In this document: one piece after another, positions 20,841 to 28,902 of the stretch
Position numbering within the stretch: the first letter of the stretch is position 1
How the letters are laid out: every line of letters begins with the position of its first letter
Source: Mesotaenium endlicherianum
Taxonomy: Eukaryota > Streptophyta > Zygnematophyceae > Zygnematales > Mesotaeniaceae
DNA length: 35,896 nt
NCBI GenBank assembly: GCA_009602735.1
Contig: WELA01008001.1
Coordinates: 186,608 to 222,503, forward strand
Direction of reading: 5' to 3'
Translations under genes and position numbers: made by a program
The notes under the pieces: model-generated
What the model saw: the letters and a program-made list of their open reading frames with translations, nothing else
Databases searched by the model: none
Told to the model about the DNA's origin: nothing

Positions 20841-23004
20841 TCTTGTAGTAAGGGTCTCTTTCATAGGCGGCTGAAAATTGAGCTTCCAGATCTGTCTTCA
20901 GGGATGTCATCACTGCGTTTAATTGCAGTCTTGAGAGGGGGTCAGTCGGGTTTGTCTTGCCGGGCTGGTACTGAATCGTGATGTTGTATTGTTGCAAGTA
21001 TCCGCTCCATCTTGCTTGTCTTCTTGAGAGATACGGCTGCGTCTAGAGGTGCTTCAACGCTTCGTGGTCCGTAGTGACCAGCACCTTGCGTCCTCCAACG
21101 TAGCAATGCCAAACCTTCAAGGCATGTACAATCGCCAATGTCTCTCGCTCCGTGGTTGTATAATTTTGCTCGGCCGGATTTAGCTTCCTTGACTCGTAGG
21201 CAATGGGCTGCAGTCCCTTGCCTTGGTCTTGAAGCAGGATTGCTCCTACTGCATAGGAAGATGCATCGGTGATGACGTGGAAGGGCCAATCTGGGTTTGG
21301 ACTTGGGAGTGTGAGCACCGGGGATGTGGTCAATCTTCGCTTTAACTCTTGAAATGCCTCTTCCTCTTTCTCNCTCTTGAAATGCCTCTTCCTCTTTCTT
21401 GGTCCATGCATATAGCCTGTCCTTGAGTAGATTTTTCAGGGGGGTTGCTATGTGCGAGAAGCTTTGGATGAATCTCCTGTACCAATTGGCAAATCCCAAG
21501 AATGACTGGAGTTCTTTCTTGGTCGTGGGGGTTGGCCATTCCTCCACCACCGTGGTCTTCTTGGGGTCCATCTTGATGCCATCAGCAGTCACGTGGAGAC
21601 CTAGGAACTCCACTTCTTGTTTGGCAAACTTGCACTTTGACTCCTTTGCAAATAGCTTGTTTTGCTTCAATACTTCGAGGACTTCTTTCAAGTGTCTCGC
21701 ATGCTCTTCAAGGGTCTTGCTGTAGATAAGGATGTCATCGATGAATACCACCACAAATCTGTCCAACATGGGCTGAAATATGGTGTTCATCATAGTCTTG
21801 AAAGTTGCTGGCGCGTTGGTGAGTCTAAATGGCAGGACTATGAACTCAAAATGTCCACATCTTGTCCTGAACGCCGTTTTCTCTATGTCAGGTTCAGCGA
21901 TTTGAATCTGGTGGTAGCCGCTTCTCAAGTCCACCTCGTGAAATACTTGGCTCCAACCAACCGGTCCATGCGCGGCAGCGGGTATCGATTCTTGATGGTG
22001 ATCTTGTTGAGGGCGCGATAGTCCACACACATCCTCAAGGTACCATCTTTCTTCTTGACAAATATCACCGGGGCTCCAAATGGCGACTTGCTAGGTCGAA
22101 TGAAGCCATGCTCCAGTAGCTCCTTGATTTGCTTCTTGACTTCGTCTAGCTCCGTGTATAACATTTTGAACGTAGGTCGAGAGATGGGCTTGCTTCCGGG
22201 CTCCATTTCTATCTTGTGGTCCACCAACCTTTTGGGAGGTAGGCCCTTGGGCAATTCCGGGGAGAATACTTCTTCGTAGTCCTTCAAGACTTCTTGCATC
22301 TCCTTGGGAACGGGGCTGTCTTCTTGACTCTCGTTGTCTTTTTTGATGTCTATTGGCGTGATCAAGGCCAAAAGAAGCTCGTGTCTCTTCCTCACAAGTC
22401 TCTTGAGTTGGAGGGCGGACGATAGTATCTCGTGTGCCGGCTTTTGGATGTCTTGGGTCTGGATATTCTGGATTGCGCGCAAAATACAGATTCTGGAAGT
22501 GATGTCATTTTTGATCTTGATAGTACTGTCCCTCCAATCAACTTGGAGGTTGTGCTTGGTCAACCAAGGCGTCCCTAGGATGACGTTATACTGGCCCAAT
22601 TGCATGGGGGAGAACACTACTCTATCCTTGAAGGACTTGATAGAGAGTGCCAAGGGGTACGTCTTTTTGAAAGGGGTAGTATAGGAGAATCCATCGGGCA
22701 TCATAATCTCCTCGTCGTGGTCAAGAGTTCGCATAGTAATACCGTGCTTGGTGGCGAAATCTGCAGCAATGAAGTTGCCTTGAGCTCCGCTATCCACCAA
22801 AATGTGGACCTTCTTTCCTCCAAGGTAACCTCTCAAACTCATTGGCGCTGGAACGTCGTCTTCAACGGGGGTCTCCACCTCACTTGTCTTGTTGCCTTCT
22901 CGTGAAGTGGGTCTTGGGGTGGTAGGCTCCTGGCCTACCGGCGCTGTCCGTTTTTTGACAACTTTTTGGGGCATGAGAGTGCACGATGGCCCTTTTTCTT
23001 GCAA
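20840..23004 (-). pseudogene. Protease-reverse transcriptase-RNase H of element 2
   Basis: The aspartic protease motif is [12 protein letters not shown] (DSGA at 22783-22794). RT motifs are [32 protein letters not shown] (FIDD at 21734-21745) and LQSFLGFANWYRRFI. RNase H shows VITDASSYAVGAIL, ERETLAIVHAL and VTTDHEALKHL, then the tether QYQPGKTNPTDPLSRLQ. Breaks: a frameshift inside RT near 21940-21960, the N at 21373 with a 27-bp duplicated flank, and a TAG at 21043-21045. It ends in DPYYKN, where the integrase should follow. Confidence 0.88.
21373..21373. other. Single-N gap with repeated flank
   Basis: The 27 bases before the N recur after it with one difference, inside the RT/RNase H region of element 2. 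Unmerged contig overlap. Confidence 0.85.
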
Positions 23005-24215
23005 TAAAAGTATAGTCCAGCCGTCATGAGAGCTTCTTTTTCAGCCGGGGAGAATCTTGCTTTCACTCCTTGCTGGTTTCTTGCATCATAAGTGTCATTA
23101 GAGGGTCTTCCACTCTTCCGGGCAGCCGCGGGGTCCCTTTTAATAACTCCGATTTCCATGGGTGTGGGTCCAGTTTCGGATGTGGAAGGGGCTGTGTACA
23201 CCCGCGTCGCTGGAACCCGTGAAGATGGAGGCACGGAGTGCTTGAAATGCAAGGTATCCACCTTTTGGGCCACTTCAATGATCCTTCAGAAGTCCGTCAA
23301 GTCGCGTAATTCCACTTCCTTTGCCACCTTGGGCTTGAGGCCAAAGATGTAGCGGTCAATCTTCTCCTCGAGAGACATGTTGGGGATCTCAAGAGTGAGG
23401 GCGTGAAATCTGGATGTATACTCTTGAACGGACGTCGTTTGCTTGAGATGGTGGAGCTTTCCTCGGGCAATCTTCTCCGCATTGATGGGCATGAATTGCT
23501 TCTTGAGGGCCTCACGAAAATCTGCCCATCTTGCATATGATGGTGGGGGCTCTTGGCCGAGCATGGGGTGCGCCATAGCTTGATATATAGCCGCTTGATA
23601 GTTACGCCACCATGATGTTGCTGCTCCTCTAAGTAAGGTAACGGCAAAGGGAACGTAGTCCTCCTCGGGTACTTCAAGGAACGCGAGGTACGTCTCCACT
23701 TGGTAGAGCCATAAATTCAGGTTGGCACCTTTCCCGGGGTTGAAAGTGTCGGGTTTGCCGGGCTTGATGAGTTTCCTTGCTCTCGTTGGCTCTTGTGGAG
23801 GCGCTTGAGCCGGGGCTGGATTTTGAGCATTGCTCGCAATAGGGGCAACCATGGCAGCCATAGCGTCTCTCGACGCTTCCACGGTTGCTTCATAGGTGGC
23901 CAAGCCCACTTGGTTGTGGACGGTCATTAGGAAGGCTGCCCACTCGTTTGCGGGAACTCCTTGTGGTGGGGTCAACTTTGCTATAGCGGCTGCCACGGGA
24001 TTTGACGGTGCTCCTCCTTGTGGTGCTTCTTGTTGTTGCAGATTTCCTTGAGTAGGCTCTCCCATCGACGCTGGAGGAGGGTGTGCTCCTCCTTGTGGTG
24101 CTTCTTGTTGTTGCAGATTTTCTTGAGTGGGCTCTCCCATCGGCGCTGGAGGAGGGTGTCTTGGAGAGGAAGGGCTTCCTTCGAAAGCTTGCTGTTGGTC
24201 TTGAGGATCGGCCAT
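22935..24215 (-). pseudogene. Gag of element 2
   Basis: ATG 24215 (MADPQDQQQAFEG). Two near-identical Pro/Gln-rich repeats (PPASMGEPTQ, LQQQEAPQGGA) follow, then the gag core (NLWLYQVETYLAFLEVPEEDYVPFAVTLL, TSVQEYTSRFHALTLEIP). A TGA at 23286-23288 splits it. In the same frame the protein continues to a zinc knuckle, [17 protein letters not shown], in which the first Cys of CxxCxxxxHxxxxC appears as Tyr. The frame closes at 22935 and overlaps the protease frame by about 70 bases in a different register, as in elements that use frameshifting. Confidence 0.82.
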
Positions 24216-24239
24216 CTTCTTGTGCTACCAAATTGCCTA

Positions 24240-24251
24240 GCCCCGATACCA
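24240..24251 (-). other. Primer-binding site, initiator tRNA-Met type
   Basis: After the 5' LTR and one G, the minus strand reads TGGTATCGGGGC, followed by TAGG. This is a tRNA-iMet-like site with the same TATCGG variant as element 1. Confidence 0.85.
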
Positions 24252-24252
24252 C

Positions 24253-24763
24253 TGTAGTGAAACAGATAGATAAAGTACTTAGTGAAATATAATACTTTAT
24301 CTATTCAAGACAAGGATCTTTGAACACAAGTGGTAGCTTCTTGAAAGAGAGATGGCTTCTTGAAAGTTAATATATTTCTGGATTTTGGCAAGTACAAGAG
24401 TGATTCTGCCCTCTTTCTATGTTCTAGCTCTTGTTTATATACTTGCTACATGAGTAATTTCTAGGAANTTTTAGGAAGGTGCAGGTTGATGTGTTGGCAC
24501 CCAACACATCCCAAAGCTTGCCACCTTTTTCTAGAATAATGTACACATGTCCTTTTGACCTAAAAATGGCACATTTGACTTTTGCCACGTGGAGTTCTTC
24601 TAGGTCTTTCCTCTAACTTCGAAAATGCCTTAGAAGGTTCAAAGGACATGAACCAAGTCACTAGAGTACCTATTCACACTTGAATCCACACAATACTACT
24701 CCAAATATATTTGAAAACATTAAAATATATGCAAACTAATATATAATAACTCAAATCACTACA
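24253..24763 (-). repeat. 5' LTR of element 2
   Basis: Pairs with 19320-19821. It is about 9 bp longer, largely because of the N at 24468 and a roughly 10-bp repeat around it (CTAGGAA / TTAGGAA). Confidence 0.93.
24468..24468. other. Single-N gap with repeated flank
   Basis: About 10 bases repeat around the N inside the 5' LTR of element 2; the other LTR has the sequence once. Confidence 0.75.
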
Positions 24764-25136
24764 GCGTCCATTTTTAAAGCATTCATTTGAAATCCAAAAA
24801 GAAAAAAAAACATATAAATGAAAAGTTACCGTCTAGTTTGGCATACGCTGGCTTACAAGACTCGCGGCAAGACGAGGGCAGTGAGCTAATTGAGCTAGAG
24901 GAGTGCGATTGTGCCTCTTATAAGGCGCAGCAGCTCGACAATATGTCAAAAAAAATTCTAGATTTTTTCTCTAAGAGGTGATAATGTTACTCAGACATTT
25001 AAGAACCTACCCGGTATTCGATTAAGGAGAGCCTCCTGAGACTTGTCATCTTGCCAAAAGAGTATGTGAGCAACCAACCGGGAGGCCCATACTCGCAGCG
25101 CAACTGGAACCTCACAAAAGCGGGGAGCTTTGACAG
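24764..25136. other. Short region between element 2 and the LRR-like gene
   Basis: An open frame of 64 codons at 24787-24981 has no ATG and no motif. Nothing else is recognisable. Confidence 0.35.
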
Positions 25137-25828
25137 CTAGCTGCACAAAGGTGCCACGAGCCGGTCACCCCCGGCCTTGATGGTGAGCTCCTGCAGGTTT
25201 GCCAGCTGTGCAAGTGTCGTGCAGACGGGAATGCTGCATCCGCCAGGAATGTCATGTCGAAAGCTGAGGTTGAAATAATCAAGTGTGAGCCGCTTTAGGC
25301 GCACCTGTCGGGCAAAGTCCATCTCCTCTAAGGCTTTACAAAAGTGCTGCCAGGTGCCACAATCAGAAGCTATTTCATCGTCATATCTAAGATCCAGGAA
25401 CAGTTCTTTAATGTTAGTCCTCAGGGAGAGAAGATCGAACACTCCCTCTACATTACCACGTCTGCACAGAACAAAAGACGTGATGCGGGGGGAAACCATA
25501 GCTAGCTCTCTTAGAAACCCGATGTGCTCGCGATCCAATTCGAGATTGACAATGACACGTGTCAAGTTTTTGAGTTTGCACAGCTGGTTGAGCGCTTTAG
25601 GTTCACGTATTCCGAGTAGTTGCAATAAGCGTGCCTGTAGCTGGACCACACCACGTTGCGCCACCTGGTGCACACACGGCTCAAGCAACTGACTCAGGCC
25701 ATAGACACTCCTGCGAAACAGTCCTCCGGTTCCTGAGCACTAACACAAGCTGAACGCAATATGCGCTCCAGTATGTGCAACGGTAGACTGAATATGCTTG
25801 TTGGCTCTGTTGCCTTTCCTGAATCACC
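25137..25828 (-). pseudogene. F-box/LRR-like protein, probably disrupted
   Basis: From an acceptor-like ATACAG before 25828 the frame reads SIFSLPLHILERILRSACVS, which resembles the start of an F-box. It stops at 25694. A second frame, from about 25700 to TAG 25137, has Leu-rich segments at regular intervals: LCKLKNLTRVIVNLEL, RTNIKELFLDLRYDD, VRLKRLTLDYFNLS and LANLQELTIKAGGD. Together this suggests an F-box/LRR adaptor of an SCF ubiquitin ligase. One frame change between the two parts and the short length suggest a fragment or pseudogene, although an unrecognised intron is possible. F-box identity is moderate; the LRR pattern is clearer. Confidence 0.45.
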
Positions 25829-26711
25829 CTGTATGCTCAGAATATGATACAGGAAAAAAAATATCAATATGTGCTTTCCAAGATAGACGTGCAGCAGAAA
25901 TTGCCGGCTATGAAGTTTACAATATATTGAAGAGATTGCAGCTAGGTACTTGTTCACTTGATTGAATCATGTGAAAATACATGTTAGTGATAAGAGTTCT
26001 TCGCAAGCAGAGCAAGAAGCATATCCTGGCTTTGAAGTTGTTGGAGATGAAGTAAACCTGCTGCTTGATATATGGCGCAATTTTTGACGAACTTAGTCAC
26101 GAATCAGGTAGAGAGAGTTGCGTGTACTTATATCTTAGTTTTTATAAGAAGACAATGAGGTATCTTGCAACAGATTATTAGAAGTTTGAATTTGCTTCTG
26201 TTACACAAAGTGCGGACCTGAAAATTCGCCGGGAATGCAATGTTCTTACCTCAAACGTTCTCCTGGATTTTGTCAACTATGTACAAAAGAGTGCTGCGCC
26301 ACTTTCACCCGACATTTTTGCCTCAAGTTTCATCGACACGCACTTCTCAGTTTGCTCGTGAGGCTCTTAGTTAACCCTAGCATTCATTCCAGCAATCGTC
26401 AAGCACTTTGGAGAAGTTTATGAGGGGCTATAGTCTCAATAATTAACCTTGATTTTCTTGTGAGCTTCTCCTTTCTATTGCCGTATCAAGCACAATCTAG
26501 CAATTATACTGTCTAAGCACTAGAAGCTGATGAAACCCGAGCCAACAATAGCAGTGCTATTTGAAACTGAATGTTGAACAGCTATATATATTGGTACATG
26601 AAGTGAAGGCTGAAATTATGGATGGCAGTAGCAGGCGTCGACAATGGATGGGAGAAAAGGAGACGAAAAAGGCAGGCCGAGGCAGGCCATGATGGGCCAG
26701 GGTGAGGCACC
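25829..26711. other. AT-rich non-coding stretch
   Basis: No gene, RNA or repeat supported. A pyrimidine tract at 25850-25860 (minus strand) would serve the acceptor of the F-box/LRR-like gene. Confidence 0.35.
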
Positions 26712-27048
26712 ATGGGGTGCTAACTCTTTTGTGCAGGAGGGCATTCTTTGCGAAAAAAATCAAATGATTTGCAATTGGCGATAAAAATCAATATGTTGTG
26801 CAATCTTGGTGGATATAATCAAAATTTACATGTTTTTGCGGCATCTTTTCAAATTGTCGTCTTCCTTGCGGCAAATATCAAGCGTTTTCAAGAATCCTTG
26901 CGAAAAAAATCAAACGTCCAGAGTCGCCTGCGGCGCTTTTTCAACCTTGCGAAAATAATCAATGAGACGAAGAAAGCGGCGGCTTCACTTGCAGACTTGG
27001 CGACTTTTTTCAATAATTGAGGAATCTTTGCGACAGTTAGCACCCCAT
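26712..27048. mobile_element. MITE with 14-bp terminal inverted repeats and 9-bp target duplication
   Basis: ATGGGGTGCTAACT at 26712-26725 is the exact reverse complement of AGTTAGCACCCCAT at 27035-27048. The 9-mer GTGAGGCAC flanks the pair as a direct repeat (26702-26710 and 27049-27057), with one extra C before the left end. The element is about 337 bp. A 9-bp duplication is typical of Mutator-like transposons. The interior holds several diverged copies of a TTGCGAAAAAAATCAA-like motif (near 26746, 26773, 26862, 26896, 26945). The 90-codon open frame inside has no known domain; I treat it as incidental. Confidence 0.82.
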
Positions 27049-27084
27049 GTGAGGCACAGACCGCTTGACTGCTGTGACAACTGT

Positions 27085-27185
27085 ATTTATGACATATTTC
27101 ATCTCTCATGTAATGAATGAAAAGATAGTATAAAGTAGAAAATAGGCTTTATATTTGAATAAAAGTAGGAAGGAATAGAAAAGTG
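27085..27185 (-). repeat. B2 repeat (3' end of the PAT-like element)
   Basis: 101 bp, matching 27583-27683 with about one difference (AAATAGGC against AAACAGGC). Confidence 0.9.
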
Positions 27186-27431
27186 GATCTCTCTCTCTTA
27201 ATTCTACTTTTTTACTACTGTTAGCTACTGCTATCTTATTCTATACTAAATACTTTATTAAAATTCTACTGCATCATACACTTTGTCTATACTCCGGGTG
27301 GGAGGGTTGGGATCTACTAGTCTATTGTTTACTTCGTGCAATGAAGGACTGATTGAGCGGCTATGGCTATAAGTACGGAAAGAAGGCTGTTGAGATTAGG
27401 TACGTCTGGCATTTGTAGCGCGGTAAGCATT

Positions 27432-27432
27432 N
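27432..27432. other. Single-N gap with 44-bp repeated flank
   Basis: The 44 bases before and after the N are the same; the partner repeat A1 has them once. Confidence 0.9.
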
Positions 27433-27545
27433 TGTTGAGATTAGGTACGTCTGGCATTTGTAGCGCGGTAAGCATTGAAATTAAAATATCTATAGAACTT
27501 GTACATTAGTACTACATCGAGATGAATTCACATGTCACAAATCTT

Positions 27546-27578
27546 GATTTGAAATCTGTCTGTGACAGATTTCAAATC
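27546..27578. repeat. Perfect 15-bp hairpin at the outer end of A2
   Basis: Arms GATTTGAAATCTGTC (27546-27560) and GACAGATTTCAAATC (27564-27578) around a TGT loop. The A1 copy at 32450-32482 has the same hairpin with one G-T type change and loop TGC. Confidence 0.9.
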
Positions 27579-27582
27579 TTCA

Positions 27583-27683
27583 ATTTATGACATATTTCAT
27601 CTCTCATGTAATGAATGAAAAGATAGTATAAAGTAGAAAACAGGCTTTATATTTGAATAAAAGTAGGAAGGAATAGAAAAGTG
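27583..27683 (-). repeat. B1 repeat
   Basis: 101 bp, pairs with 27085-27185; begins two bases after A2 and ends 106 bases before the recombinase stop codon. Confidence 0.9.
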
Positions 27684-27789
27684 CAAAAAGATGCATACAT
27701 GGGGCAGGCAGGCAGGTTAGGAAGAAAAAGAAGAGTGGTTATCTGTGGGGCATGCACAGGCAGGTATAGTGTATAGAATTAGGTGGTTC

Positions 27790-28902
27790 TTACTTACTTT
27801 TTCTATGCTTCACAAAAGCATATTTAATCTGACTTTGGTTGTATGCTATTGTTTGTCCCTTCTCTGGAATGGCTATGATTTCTGCTGCTTGTTTCATTTT
27901 CTGATCTAGTTCCAGCACATACATTTCTTTAGCTTGCTCACTTTTCCATCCTCCCATTCTCTTGAATGTCTTATCTGCTACTCCTAAGTGTGCAGCTGCA
28001 GTTGCAGCACTCTTTCTCAAAGAGTGAGTCCCGAACTCTTCTGTTTCTAGTCCTACTGACTTGAACATTTTTGTATACCAATTTCTGACTGTGCTATATG
28101 CTGGTGCAATGCCTGACAGCTTTCCTTTTTTATTCACAATTTGTATGAGGGGTCCTGATTTTGGGAACTCTGGAAATGCAGATATTAATTTGCAAAACAT
28201 CTCTACAGGACAGTGTTGCTGACCCGACCAAAACAAAGTGATAACTCTTCCTAGTCTCCTCTGGTCATTCTTGGCTTGGGGTATCAGCAAGTCTATTGAC
28301 TCAATTCTTCCCGTCCCATGGAATTCAATGTCTGCTATCCTGATGCTNAATTCAATGTCTTCTATCCTGATGCTAACTAAGTCTGAGTATCTCATCATCC
28401 CATGGTACATGAAATTCATTGTTGCTGCTTGCATCAGAGACTTTTTATCAGCATCTGGTCCAGCAAATGTCTCTAGTATGCTTGCTATTTTGTCCAATGC
28501 TATTGGTTGCTTCACATGGTTTGGTCTTGGAAGTGTTCTGCTAGCAACTTCCCTGATAGTCTTAACAGCCAATGAATCTGTTGGGCTAGGCAGACTCAGC
28601 ATATCATGCATGGAGAATATGGCTGCACTTGTCAGGCAAATTTTTTGCCAAGTGACCTTGTCTGCTAGTAGCCTAGTCATGTACATGGCACACACTTCAG
28701 GCTCAGCTGGTAAGTCTTTAAACTTGTATTTATTGCAGAAAAGTTGGAAGTCATACCAGTAGGTACTGTAGGTTCTCAAAGAACTTTGTGCTCTGCTGAG
28801 AAGCACTGTCTCCCATCTCATCTTCTGTAACCGTTGCAACTCTGGANCTTTTGTAACCGTTGCAACTCTGGAAATTTTGCTATTATCACAGCTGCTCAGC
28901 AA
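27790..28902 (-). CDS. Tyrosine recombinase (integrase) of the PAT-like element
   Basis: A tyrosine recombinase that would insert a circular DNA intermediate. The N-terminal SAM-like part includes QSSLRTYSTYWYDFQLFCNKY. The catalytic domain shows GMMRYSDLVSI (Arg171 of the frame), GTHSLRKSAATAAAHLGV (His293, Arg296), GGWKS (Trp319 in the His/Trp position) and AKEMYV (nucleophile Tyr328), a complete R-H-x-x-R-W-Y set. Stop TAA at 27790. The frame overlaps the RT stop by a few bases and opens without an ATG (TTG at 28902), so it is translated by an unusual route or from an internal ATG such as MRWETV (28818). The Ns at 28847 and 28348 each carry a roughly 20-25-bp duplicated flank that adds a few false residues. 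Confidence 0.9.
   Translation of the reverse strand: MLSSCDNSKISRVATVTKXPELQRLQKMRWETVLLSRAQSSLRTYSTYWYDFQLFCNKYKFKDLPAEPEVCAMYMTRLLADKVTWQKICLTSAAIFSMHDMLSLPSPTDSLAVKTIREVASRTLPRPNHVKQPIALDKIASILETFAGPDADKKSLMQAATMNFMYHGMMRYSDLVSIRIEDIEXSIRIADIEFHGTGRIESIDLLIPQAKNDQRRLGRVITLFWSGQQHCPVEMFCKLISAFPEFPKSGPLIQIVNKKGKLSGIAPAYSTVRNWYTKMFKSVGLETEEFGTHSLRKSAATAAAHLGVADKTFKRMGGWKSEQAKEMYVLELDQKMKQAAEIIAIPEKGQTIAYNQSQIKYAFVKHRKSK
28348..28348. other. Single-N gap with repeated flank
   Basis: About 26 bases repeat with one or two differences, giving a false SIRI-DIE repeat in the recombinase. Confidence 0.85.
28847..28847. other. Single-N gap with repeated flank
   Basis: TGTAACCGTTGCAACTCTGG occurs on both sides of the N near the start of the recombinase frame. 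Confidence 0.85.

Larger units (their letters stand above)
19320..24763 (-). mobile_element. Ty3/gypsy chromovirus LTR retrotransposon lacking integrase (element 2)
   Basis: LTRs 19320-19821 and 24253-24763 start TGTAGTG or TGTACTG and end CACTACA or CACTATA, so the right LTR ends in a perfect 7-bp inverted pair. The minus-strand order is 5' LTR, primer site, gag, protease, RT, RNase H, chromodomain, polypurine tract, 3' LTR. Integrase is deleted: the RNase H tail passes directly into a chromodomain. The reading frame is damaged by an early TGA, frameshifts and a TAG. No matching target duplication is seen (GATAT left, GCGTC right). N gaps at 21373 and 24468 add small artificial duplications. 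Confidence 0.92.
27311..27580 (-). repeat. A2 repeat, with N gap inside
   Basis: Matches A1 (32260-32484), including GATCTACTAGTCTATTG at the inner edge and the hairpin at the outer edge. The N at 27432 is flanked by the same 44 bases on both sides, an unmerged overlap. Confidence 0.9.

Noticed and set aside
10958..21045. Several in-frame TAG codons at Gln-like positions, suggesting TAG might code for Gln as in some green algae
   Set aside because: The flippase, peptidase and helicase exons and the 1400-codon PAT-like element have no internal TAG, and the gag of that element appears to end in TAG. The TAGs occur only in decayed elements, so C-to-T mutation is the simpler reading.
19315..24768. 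Target-site duplications for the two Ty3 elements
   Set aside because: Flanking 5-mers do not match (GATAT/GCGTC and CACAC/CCGCC) although LTR edges are supported by primer sites; either they mutated or the flanks were rearranged.
24787..24981. 64-codon Lys-rich open frame next to element 2
   Set aside because: No ATG, no recognisable motif and no splice context.
26748..27020. 90-codon open frame inside the MITE
   Set aside because: No domain, and it consists largely of the repeated TTGCGA...ATCAA word.
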